Positions 16,713 through 23,990 of a stretch of 32,351 nucleotides of DNA are shown here, piece after piece (position 1 is the first letter of the stretch; each line of letters opens with the position of its first letter). Made by a program: the position numbers and the translations under genes. The DNA lies in contig JAHHHP010000064.1 in assembly GCA_019359275.1 (NCBI GenBank), forward strand, positions 1-32,351. The letters run 5' to 3'. The stretch comes from Myxacorys chilensis ATA2-1-KO14 (lineage in GTDB: Bacteria > Cyanobacteriota > Cyanobacteriia > Leptolyngbyales > Leptolyngbyaceae). Under the pieces are notes generated by a model. The model ran no database searches. It had not been told where the DNA came from and saw only the letters and a list, made by a program, of their open reading frames with translations.

Positions 16713-18965
16713 ATGACTTCCAGCCTGTCGATTGCACCTGAATTTGTCTCGCTAGAGCAAGCGCTGAAACATTACTTTGGCTACGACAGCTTTCGTCCCG
16801 GTCAGCGCGAAGTCATTGAGCGAGCGTTAGACAATCGCGATCAGCTAGTCGTAATGCCGACAGGCGGCGGCAAGTCTCTATGTTTTCAGCTTCCCGCATT
16901 GCTGAAACCCGGTTTAATGATTGTGGTGTCGCCGCTGATTGCGCTCATGCAAGATCAGGTCGAGCTGTTGCGCGATAACGGCATTGCGGCAACGTTCTTG
17001 AACAGTAGCTTATCGGCAGAAGAGCGGCGATCGCGTGGTCGGGCGGTGATGGAAGGGCGAATCAAACTTCTGTACGTCGCACCGGAACGATTGCTCAGCG
17101 AGGACTTTACCAACGCCGTTTTGCCGCACATTCGCGATCGCGTGGGCATTTCGTCAATCACGATTGATGAAGCGCACTGTGTATCTGAATGGGGACATGA
17201 TTTTCGCCCAGAATATCGGCAGTTGTCGTGTCTGCGATCGCAGTATCCAGCCGTTCCGATTATGGCGCTGACGGCCACGGCAACGGAGCGAGTCCGCGAG
17301 GACATTATTAAGCAACTCCAGTTACGCGATCCGACGGTTCTCGTTTCCAGTTTTAACCGTCCAAACTTGTATTACGAAGTGCGCCCGAAAGGAAAGACGG
17401 CGTATCAAGAATTAGTCAAACAAATCAAAGAAACTCCTGGCGCAGGCATTGTCTACTGCCTCAGTCGTAAAAAAGTCGATGAACTAGCCGCGAAACTAAA
17501 ACAAGACGGCATTGCAGCGCTTCCTTACCATGCTGGACTGAATGCAGAAACGCGAACCGAAAATCAGACGCAGTTTATTCGAGATAATGTGCGAGTGATT
17601 GTGGCGACGATCGCGTTTGGAATGGGAATTAACAAACCAGACGTTCGCTTTGTCATTCACTATGATTTACCGCGCAACATTGAAGGGTATTATCAAGAAT
17701 CGGGTCGAGCGGGACGCGATAGCGAACCCTCGCAGTGTACACTTTTCTTTAGCACGGCTGACATCCGCACGATTGAATTTCTCATTAGCCAAAAGGTAAA
17801 TCCTGCTACAGGCGAAGCGTTAGAAGAAGAACAAAGAATTGCGACTCAGCAACTTCGACGAGTGATTAACTACGCTGAAGCAACTGAGTGTCGTCGGACA
17901 ATTCAGCTTTCCTATTTTGGAGAAGAGTTTCCAGGCAACTGCGAAACCTGTGATAACTGCCGTTACCCCAAACCGCTCGAAGATTGGACGATCGAAGCGC
18001 AGAAGTTCTTGTCCTGCGTGGCGCGATTTGCTCAGAAGAACCAGCACTTTGGGATTGGCTACGCGATCGATGTGTTGCGCGGTTCGCGGGCAGAACGCAT
18101 TCTGAAAAACCAACACGACAAGCTTTCAACCTACGGAATCGGACGCGATCGCACCCTCGAAGAGTGGAGAATGTTAGCGCGATCGCTGGTTCATCAGCGT
18201 CTGATTGATGAAGCGACAGACGGTTACTCGGTCTTAATGCTGAATGAATTGAGTTGGGAAATTCTACGGAGTCAACGCAAAGTTCAAATTGCTGTGGACA
18301 AAGTTAAACCAACACCAATAGCAGCACCATCAATATCACTCGACACAAAAGAATCAGAAGAACTATACAACCGTTTACAACACTTGCGGAAACGCTTAGC
18401 GGATGAACAATCGGTTCCACCTTATGTGGTGTTCTCCAATGCGAGTTTGCGGCTCATGGCACAGCAGCAACCCCAGACTCGCGAACAGTTTCTCAAAATT
18501 TCTGGTGTTGGAACGCGCAAGGTCGCGCAATATGGTGACGTATTCTTAGCAGAAATTCAAGAGTTTCGCGAAGAGAATGGATTACCCGTTGACGCTGACC
18601 CGACCCCAACGCCAAAGATTATTAAATTAGATGCTCCGATTGTTGCACCCAGCGCTCACGAAGCTACCTACACCCAACTGTACACGCTTGAGATGTTTCA
18701 GCAAGGCACAAAACCCGCTGATATTGCCGAGCAGCGAAACCTGCGCTTGACTACCGTGATGACTCATTTAGCAGAGCTTCTAGAGATGGGCTATGAGGTC
18801 GATCTCGATCGCCTAGTCCCGCGCGATCGCCGCGCAAAGATTCTAGAGGCGATTGGCAGCGTGGGTGACGGATCGCTCACCGATATTCGTGAAGAAGTGG
18901 GTGAGGGATACGGCTGGGACGAACTAAAAATCATGCGATCGTGGCATAGAAAAAATAATTCGTAA
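16713..18965 (+). CDS. recQ: ATP-dependent DNA helicase RecQ
   Basis: A 750-residue 3'-5' superfamily 2 helicase that unwinds branched DNA in recombination and repair. Helicase motifs are Walker A MPTGGGKS (48-55), DEAH (152-155), ALTATAT (185-191) and QESGRAGRD (328-336). A RecQ-C zinc site is formed by Cys393, Cys410, Cys413 and Cys416. The winged-helix RQC domain follows, then an HRDC domain (about 548-625) for DNA binding. A further C-terminal region (650-745) resembles the HTH_40 domain seen in some RecQ proteins (PADIAEQRNLRLTTVMTHLAELLEMGY). AAGGA lies 6 bases before the ATG. It is longer than E. coli RecQ (about 610 residues) because of the extra C-terminal module. It appears monocistronic; the nearby Uma2 genes are on the other strand. 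Confidence 0.97.
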   Translation: MTSSLSIAPEFVSLEQALKHYFGYDSFRPGQREVIERALDNRDQLVVMPTGGGKSLCFQLPALLKPGLMIVVSPLIALMQDQVELLRDNGIAATFLNSSLSAEERRSRGRAVMEGRIKLLYVAPERLLSEDFTNAVLPHIRDRVGISSITIDEAHCVSEWGHDFRPEYRQLSCLRSQYPAVPIMALTATATERVREDIIKQLQLRDPTVLVSSFNRPNLYYEVRPKGKTAYQELVKQIKETPGAGIVYCLSRKKVDELAAKLKQDGIAALPYHAGLNAETRTENQTQFIRDNVRVIVATIAFGMGINKPDVRFVIHYDLPRNIEGYYQESGRAGRDSEPSQCTLFFSTADIRTIEFLISQKVNPATGEALEEEQRIATQQLRRVINYAEATECRRTIQLSYFGEEFPGNCETCDNCRYPKPLEDWTIEAQKFLSCVARFAQKNQHFGIGYAIDVLRGSRAERILKNQHDKLSTYGIGRDRTLEEWRMLARSLVHQRLIDEATDGYSVLMLNELSWEILRSQRKVQIAVDKVKPTPIAAPSISLDTKESEELYNRLQHLRKRLADEQSVPPYVVFSNASLRLMAQQQPQTREQFLKISGVGTRKVAQYGDVFLAEIQEFREENGLPVDADPTPTPKIIKLDAPIVAPSAHEATYTQLYTLEMFQQGTKPADIAEQRNLRLTTVMTHLAELLEMGYEVDLDRLVPRDRRAKILEAIGSVGDGSLTDIREEVGEGYGWDELKIMRSWHRKNNS

Positions 18966-19051
18966 CGAAAAGATTAGGTTAAAGTGGCTCTCAGATTGAA
19001 AGCTCTATAGCGTATTTCTGTCGCTTGCACTTTAACGATGACGGACGAATT

Positions 19052-21697
19052 ATGTTGTTGCCTGTTTTGTCTGCGATTAGCTTCTTCGGCGCAAACCCTG
19101 TCGCACAAGTTGTAGCCCCTCCTCTGATCCAGCCGATTGCGGAGTCCGTCGCGAGCAAGCCAGCCGCTGCACAGATGGCGGTTCCTTTGGAGTTGCGCCA
19201 AGCATCGATCGCAAACCTGCTGCCTGACGATGCAATCGGCGTTATTTTGATCGATACCACTGCCTCAAAATGGGAAAGTCTCAGTAGATTTGGCCTCTTC
19301 CCAAAAGATTTTTCGTTTCCGAGTGCACTCTACCCGGCTCCATTAAAAGTAAATTTTTCTACGGATGTTCAGCCTTGGCTGGGTGAGCAGATCGCTTACG
19401 TGTATCTTCCGGCGGCTCAACCGCAGTTAACCACCGTGGCAATGGTGAAAGATGCCGCTCAAAATTCTGCTTCCATCGCTCGATTTATCGATCGCGTCAA
19501 AGCTTCTCGGGTCAAACCCGTCAAAGAGCGGCAGTACAAAGGCATCACAATTTTAGAATGGGAACCTGAGAACCCGCTAGACGTTTTAGACAAAGACCTA
19601 GAATCGCCTCAGCTAGAACCGTTCCAGCCATCGCCACTTAACGTACAGTCTGATCTCAAAACACCAATAGAGCTTCTGCCACCTAAATCAAAATTACCGT
19701 CAGATGTTCCACCGAACTCTTTGTTTGCGCCTAAAGGGTTCGCGATCGCGGTTCTGCCCAATCACATCATTAGCTCAACCTCGCCCGAAGCCGTCCAGCA
19801 AATCATTGACGCCCAAGCCGCCAACAAAGTTTTATCTAATTTGCCTGCGTTTCAGCGCACAATGGCGCGAAAGCAGACTGCTAAATCTCTCATGGTCGCA
19901 TACGGGGACTATGAAAAATTCTATTCCGCCATTCTTGCTTACGATTTAGCTCTACTCCAGCAGTTTTCTCCCGGACTTCAGCTTCCCCAACTTTCTAAGG
20001 AATCGCTGTCGGGTGGTGTTTACGATGCGATCGATGGCTACGTTTGGGCAGAACCCGATGGGTTACATACTCAAATTGGATTTAACCTGACAAAGCCACT
20101 ATCAACAGCGGCGCAGTTTACAACGCCTAATCAAATTCTCGGTCAGCTTCCACCAACAAACTACATGGTTTCCAACAGCCGAGGGCTGTCTACCCTTTGG
20201 AAAGCCTTCTCGCTGGTGTTTGAAACGCAACCCACCCTGAAACCCAAGGTGGAGCAATTTCGGCAGTTTAGCCAAAGTCTGATTGGACTAGACGATCGCG
20301 ACATTTTTCCCTGGATGGATGGAGAATATGCCACGTTTGCCTATCCGACTCGTGAAGGGTTCTTGCCTGCGTCTGGGCTAAATCTGGATCTTGGAGTCGG
20401 ATTTATGGTTCAAACGAGCGATCGCAAGGCAGCAGAAACCGCCCTCAATAAGCTCGATCGATTTGTACAAGGGAAATTTGGCAAAACGTTTGTCAACACT
20501 CAGCCAGGGTTTACCACTTGGGATTTACCGTCCAGTAAAAAAAGCGTGTTGACCCACGGATGGGTAAAGCCAGATACGTTAGCGTTATTGGGTGGCGCAC
20601 CCTTATCTGAAGTAGAGGTCAAACCCAATCGAACCCTACTGCAATCGTCAAATTTTAAGGCCGCGATCGCGCCCCTACCAACTGACAATACCGGCTATTT
20701 CTATGTCAACGGGGGCGCATTTCTAACATTAGTGAATAACTCCATTCTGCCGATATTTTTTGGCACAAAGCCAACGCCTTATTTAGACGACCTTAAAGAG
20801 ACGTTAGGAGGTATTCGTAGCATTAGCGGAACGACTTCAATCAACACAGAACGGTTGCAGTCTGACGGGTTTATGGCACTGGCAACAACGCGCAAAGAGC
20901 CAATCTCTAGCCGCGAACTGGTGGAGTTAGGACAACAAAAGCTAGATAAAGGAGACGCAGCAGAGGCAATCCATAACTTTACTCGTGCGCTAAAAGCCGA
21001 GCCAGAAAATGCTGACATCTACGTACAGCGAGGAGATGCGTATCAAGCAGAAGCTCAGAAAGCGCTTCCTTCCGAGTTGCACAAACTCGCGATCTCAGAC
21101 TATACCCAAGCGATTCAACTCAATTCAAAAAATGCTGCCGCTTATCGGGGACGGGCGAGAGTTCAAGAATCGCAGTTTGCCTATGAAGCCGCGTTAGCCG
21201 ATCTAGATCAAGCCATTCAACTCGAACCTGATGCCTTGGGAGTCTATACTCTGCGAGCAACTCTTCGAGGCGTTGTAGAAAACTATAAAGGCGCGATCGC
21301 AGATGCAGATCAAGCGGTTCGTCAAGATGCATCTGACAACGATGCTTACAACATTCGCTGTTATGCGCGTGCCCGTGCAGGCGACTTTAAAGCGGCATTA
21401 CCAGACTGCGACACGGCGATCAATTTGAATTCAGAATCGTCTGCCAACTACACCAGTCGTTGTTATGTCAGAGCAGGCTTGAAAGACAAAAAGGCGTTAG
21501 AAGACTGCGATCGCGCGTTTGAACTTGAGCCAGATTACGTCTATAACTACGAAGATCGGGGACTTGCAAAGGCGTTACTTGGAGATCAAAAAGGGGCGCT
21601 AAAAGACTTGCAGCAGGCGATAGAAATCTACAAAAAACAAGGCGATGCGGTTGCAAAGAAACGAGTTGAAAGAGCAATTCAGACGATCGGTAATTGA
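19052..21697 (+). CDS. DUF3352 domain protein with C-terminal TPR repeats
   Basis: An 881-residue protein. The first ~600 residues match the DUF3352 family known from cyanobacteria: LLPDDAIGVILIDTTASKW, a mid-region KGFAIAVLPNHIISSTSP, ANKVLSNLPAFQRTM, and DDRDIFPWMDGEYATFAYP. Family function is unknown. From about 621 to 881 there are six to seven TPR repeats. Two consecutive ones each hold a Cys in helix A and a Cys in helix B (RCYARA...DCDTA, RCYVRA...DCDRA). The hydrophobic N-terminus (LLPVLSAISFF) may be a weak signal peptide, so periplasmic location is possible but unsure. The start is the ATG at 19052; the frame can be extended to TTG 19025, and a stop at 18980 prevents a longer version. 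The TPR end resembles the exported TPR protein at 2934-3716. Confidence 0.87.
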   Translation: MLLPVLSAISFFGANPVAQVVAPPLIQPIAESVASKPAAAQMAVPLELRQASIANLLPDDAIGVILIDTTASKWESLSRFGLFPKDFSFPSALYPAPLKVNFSTDVQPWLGEQIAYVYLPAAQPQLTTVAMVKDAAQNSASIARFIDRVKASRVKPVKERQYKGITILEWEPENPLDVLDKDLESPQLEPFQPSPLNVQSDLKTPIELLPPKSKLPSDVPPNSLFAPKGFAIAVLPNHIISSTSPEAVQQIIDAQAANKVLSNLPAFQRTMARKQTAKSLMVAYGDYEKFYSAILAYDLALLQQFSPGLQLPQLSKESLSGGVYDAIDGYVWAEPDGLHTQIGFNLTKPLSTAAQFTTPNQILGQLPPTNYMVSNSRGLSTLWKAFSLVFETQPTLKPKVEQFRQFSQSLIGLDDRDIFPWMDGEYATFAYPTREGFLPASGLNLDLGVGFMVQTSDRKAAETALNKLDRFVQGKFGKTFVNTQPGFTTWDLPSSKKSVLTHGWVKPDTLALLGGAPLSEVEVKPNRTLLQSSNFKAAIAPLPTDNTGYFYVNGGAFLTLVNNSILPIFFGTKPTPYLDDLKETLGGIRSISGTTSINTERLQSDGFMALATTRKEPISSRELVELGQQKLDKGDAAEAIHNFTRALKAEPENADIYVQRGDAYQAEAQKALPSELHKLAISDYTQAIQLNSKNAAAYRGRARVQESQFAYEAALADLDQAIQLEPDALGVYTLRATLRGVVENYKGAIADADQAVRQDASDNDAYNIRCYARARAGDFKAALPDCDTAINLNSESSANYTSRCYVRAGLKDKKALEDCDRAFELEPDYVYNYEDRGLAKALLGDQKGALKDLQQAIEIYKKQGDAVAKKRVERAIQTIGN

Positions 21698-21750
21698 GTG
21701 CAGATAGCTCGATAGTGCATCAACTTATTGTGAGATGCCGTTGTGGGATA

Positions 21751-21770
21751 GGTGGCATGATCTTGCCACC
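21751..21770 (+). terminator. Stem-loop after the DUF3352-TPR gene
   Basis: GGTGGCA (21751-21757) pairs with TGCCACC (21764-21770) over a 6-base loop, 54 bases after the stop codon of the preceding gene. There is no T-run, so termination is only plausible. Confidence 0.45.
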
Positions 21771-21780
21771 TCTAGGGATC

Positions 21781-21811
21781 ATCAAAACGCGTTGACCATC
21801 AAAACGCGTTG
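21781..21811. repeat. Tandem 17-bp duplication
   Basis: ATCAAAACGCGTTG occurs at 21781-21794 and again at 21798-21811, a 17-base period. Each copy contains the palindrome AACGCGTT. A recent slippage duplication or a two-site operator are both possible. Confidence 0.6.
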
Positions 21812-22028
21812 TAAGTAAGAGCACCTTAATCACATTAAGCAACATCACATTTTCGGTTCGTTCCCCGTTTCGACCGTTAGGGTCATATAGTACGAGATCA
21901 AACCCAAGTGGGTTGCCCTGCTTAGCCTCATTTAGGTAGTGCAAGGAATGGTTAGTTTATCCATTGGTTAAGCAACAAACCTTGCTAGCAACTGCAACCT
22001 CGGTTTTGGACAAACAGAGACCCATGCT

Positions 22029-22751
22029 ATGGAAGCACGAAAACCTGATCAGGAAGCTGCGAGACTTGAAGCCCTGAGACAATACCAAATCTTAGATACG
22101 CCCTCAGAACAGGCGTATGATGACTTCACCTTATTAGCCTCATTCATTTGCGAGGTTCCAATCGCCCTCATTAGTTTAGTGGACGCGGAGCGGCAGTGGT
22201 TTAAGTCCAAAGTAGGCATAGAGGTGGATGAGACCGCTCGGAATATTTCGTTTTGTGGTCACACCATCTTGAGTAATCAAACATTGGTGGTGAATGATGC
22301 CCTCTGTGATACGCGGTTTGCGGATAATCCTCTCGTCAAATTCGATCCATCGATTCGCTTTTACGCTGGCGCACCGCTGATCGCCCCCGAGGGACACGCT
22401 CTTGGTTCTCTCTGTGTCATCGATCGCCAACCGCGAGAGTTGTCAGAGCTACAGAAAACAGCGCTGGAGGCACTTGCACGGCAGGTTGTTGCTCAACTAG
22501 AGTTGCGGCGGGTCTCTGCAAGACTTGCCCAAGCCCTCAACCAGATCAAGCTGATGGAAGGACTGATTCCTATATGCTCTTATTGCAAAGGCATTCGTGA
22601 TGACCAAGGCTATTGGTCAACCGTTGAGAAGTTCATTAAGCAGCATTCAGACGTAGAATTTACGCACGGCATTTGCAATGTGTGTCTGAAAAAGCATTTT
22701 CCTGAGGTTGCAGAAATCTTGCTAGAAGACTCTCAAACGAATGAAGTTTAG
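22029..22751 (+). CDS. GAF-domain protein with C-terminal cysteine ribbon
   Basis: A 240-residue protein with two parts. Residues about 25-160 are a GAF domain of the kind starting RLEALRQYQILDTPSEQAYDD, with FCGHTI and the FYAGAPLIAPEGHALGSLCV core. It is followed by a short coiled-coil linker (about 155-178). Residues 180-226 hold Cys183-Cys186 (PICSYCKGIRDDQGYW) and Cys216-Cys219 (HGICNVCLKKHFPE), a zinc-ribbon-like tail I know as a recurrent C-terminal module of PAS/GAF and receiver proteins. There is no kinase, cyclase or HTH output domain. The GAF domain may bind a small ligand; Cys76 and Cys129 lie in it, but a bilin is not indicated by a typical CH motif. Output through the ribbon is inference. 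The ATG is at 22029, and it stands alone. Confidence 0.88.
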   Translation: MEARKPDQEAARLEALRQYQILDTPSEQAYDDFTLLASFICEVPIALISLVDAERQWFKSKVGIEVDETARNISFCGHTILSNQTLVVNDALCDTRFADNPLVKFDPSIRFYAGAPLIAPEGHALGSLCVIDRQPRELSELQKTALEALARQVVAQLELRRVSARLAQALNQIKLMEGLIPICSYCKGIRDDQGYWSTVEKFIKQHSDVEFTHGICNVCLKKHFPEVAEILLEDSQTNEV

Positions 22752-23021
22752 GAAAGCTCTACCTTAATACCCCAAGCTGTATGAAAGCACAAGGCTGGGC
22801 GGAGGAGATCTGTCTCCACTACCAATTATGAAGTAGGAAGCTCTGCCCGCGATCGCAAAAGGTCAGAAGCTGCATAAGGGCACAGCACGGCTATGCCCTT
22901 ACCGATTCCTATGGAGTTGCGCTCTGCGCTAATCGTTTATCTGTAGCGAGCACTTTACACTGGCATCACCTACCGTATCCGCTACAAAATCTGCTGGCAC
23001 TAGATATCAGCAACAGGTAAT
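22752..23021. other. Spacer with small hairpins
   Basis: A 270-base gap between a plus-strand and a minus-strand gene (convergent). It holds GGAGA (22804-22808) / TCTCC (22813-22817) and the palindrome at 22875-22902. No coding frame was seen. Confidence 0.5.
22875..22902. repeat. Dispersed 28-bp palindromic repeat, copy B
   Basis: Matches 272-299 at 25 of 28 bases, with arms AAGGGCA (22876-22882) and TGCCCTT (22894-22900). The three differing bases lie in the central part, and the outer arms are unchanged. It sits between convergent genes, where a transcript-end function is possible. Confidence 0.7.
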
Positions 23022-23306
23022 CTACTTCTCGACCTTCACCCCTTTCCAAAACGCAATATAGCCTTCAATATTCTTAGCGGCATCTTTTGCCGACGGGTAG
23101 TACCAAGCCGCGTCTTTATTAACCTGCCCGTCTACTACCACATCGTAATAACTCGCTGTGCCCTTCCACGGACAAGATGTGTGCGTACTACTGTCCTGAA
23201 AGTACTCGCTCTTAATCGCATCCGGTGGAAAATACTGATTTCCCTCAACGACCTCGCACTGATCGCTTTCAGCTAAGACTGTCCCGTTCCAAATTGCTTT
23301 CGGCAT
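23022..23306 (-). CDS. DUF427 domain protein
   Basis: A 94-residue protein covering one complete DUF427 domain: KAIWNGTVLAESDQCEVVEGNQYFP at the start, the conserved STHTSCPWKGTASYYDV core and DAAWYYPSAKDAAKNIEGYIAFWKGVKVE at the end. The family forms a small beta-tent-like fold, and its biochemical role is unknown. Single-domain DUF427 proteins are widespread in cyanobacteria. There is no signal peptide. GAGG about 9 bases before the ATG at 23306 supports the start. It is 69 bases downstream of a 56-codon membrane ORF on the same strand, so the two may share a transcript. The family call is confident; the function is unknown. Confidence 0.93.
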   Translation of the reverse strand: MPKAIWNGTVLAESDQCEVVEGNQYFPPDAIKSEYFQDSSTHTSCPWKGTASYYDVVVDGQVNKDAAWYYPSAKDAAKNIEGYIAFWKGVKVEK

Positions 23307-23375
23307 TCTTCTGTCCCTCTTTAAAACCTATTCAAAAGAAGCCTAGCGAATCTCAACCCCTGTCTGCAACTTAAA

Positions 23376-23546
23376 TTATTCTCCTTGCGGGACATAACAT
23401 GCCCAATCGCTCCACCGAAACACCTCTGTCGCACCGCATCCTACCCGCTCTACGGGCAAGTTTGAATAGTAGTAGATTGCATTGACGATCGCGATCGTGC
23501 TGATCATCACCACAACCAACCCAACCTTATTTAATTGTGTTTCCAT
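23376..23546 (-). CDS. Candidate 56-residue single-span membrane protein
   Basis: An ATG-to-TAA frame of 57 codons on the minus strand. The translation starts METQLNKVG, followed by a hydrophobic span of about 19 residues (VVVMISTIAIVNAIYYY). A short domain with two cysteines follows (GCGATEVFRWSDWACYVPQGE). Trp and Cys content and the clean hydrophobic/hydrophilic split make chance less likely. One Cys-bearing loop after the span may be in the periplasm or lumen. AGGG lies about 6 bases before the ATG. It is directly upstream of and on the same strand as the DUF427 gene (69 bases). I do not recognise the family. It would be missed by gene finders with a 60-residue cut-off. A longer plus-strand frame with a TTG start overlaps only its first few codons. 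Confidence 0.55.
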   Translation of the reverse strand: METQLNKVGLVVVMISTIAIVNAIYYYSNLPVERVGCGATEVFRWSDWACYVPQGE

Positions 23547-23990
23547 AGGTGCCCTAACCCTTGTTTATTCCTGGCGCAACTCCATAAAGAATTGCGTGCG
23601 CTAATCTCTGGGGGCAACATTGCAGCGATCGCAGCTTCACTTAGAAAGAGAAATGTTGAACTCTTAACGTTAGAACAAGGGGCAAGTTCAGTCTTAAGTT
23701 CAATAGACAAATTCAGTGTTTACTCTGACATAGGGGGCGCAATAATAAAAGAATCTTGTGTAGAATTTACGGAGACTTCAGAATTGAAATCAAATTTCTC
23801 TTACAAATTAATAAAACACTTCAGTACTATCACGAAGCTAAAGCGCCCTTGATGCACTAAATCTCTCAATAAAAATTACGCATCGCCGCTACAAATTAAG
23901 GCCACAATAAATTCTGTCCCTCCCCGCCGTTGTTAGATTTGAGGGCAGAATACCGTTAAATTACCGATTCATTCTCCAGGAGCTTGTGTC
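23547..23990. other. Spacer before the acyl synthetase
   Basis: A 444-base gap. A 105-codon plus-strand frame (23535-23852) exists, but it starts only at TTG, has no internal ATG and no ribosome binding site, and overlaps the 56-residue ORF on the other strand, so it was not called. The bases just before 23991 hold AGGAG at 23978-23982, a good site for the acyl synthetase. Confidence 0.45.

Larger units (their letters stand above)
21698..22028. other. Spacer with hairpin and tandem 17-mer
   Basis: A 331-base gap between two plus-strand genes. It contains the stem-loop at 21751-21770 and a 17-bp tandem duplication at about 21781-21811, both listed separately. The only frame is a minus-strand 74-codon one with a TTG start, which does not look like a protein. 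Confidence 0.5.

Noticed and set aside
21720..21944. 74-codon minus-strand frame
   Set aside because: TTG start only, no ribosome binding site, and it is partly made of the tandem 17-mer; no family resemblance.
23535..23852. 105-codon plus-strand frame
   Set aside because: Starts only at TTG, has no internal ATG and no ribosome binding site, and overlaps the start of the better 56-residue ORF on the other strand.
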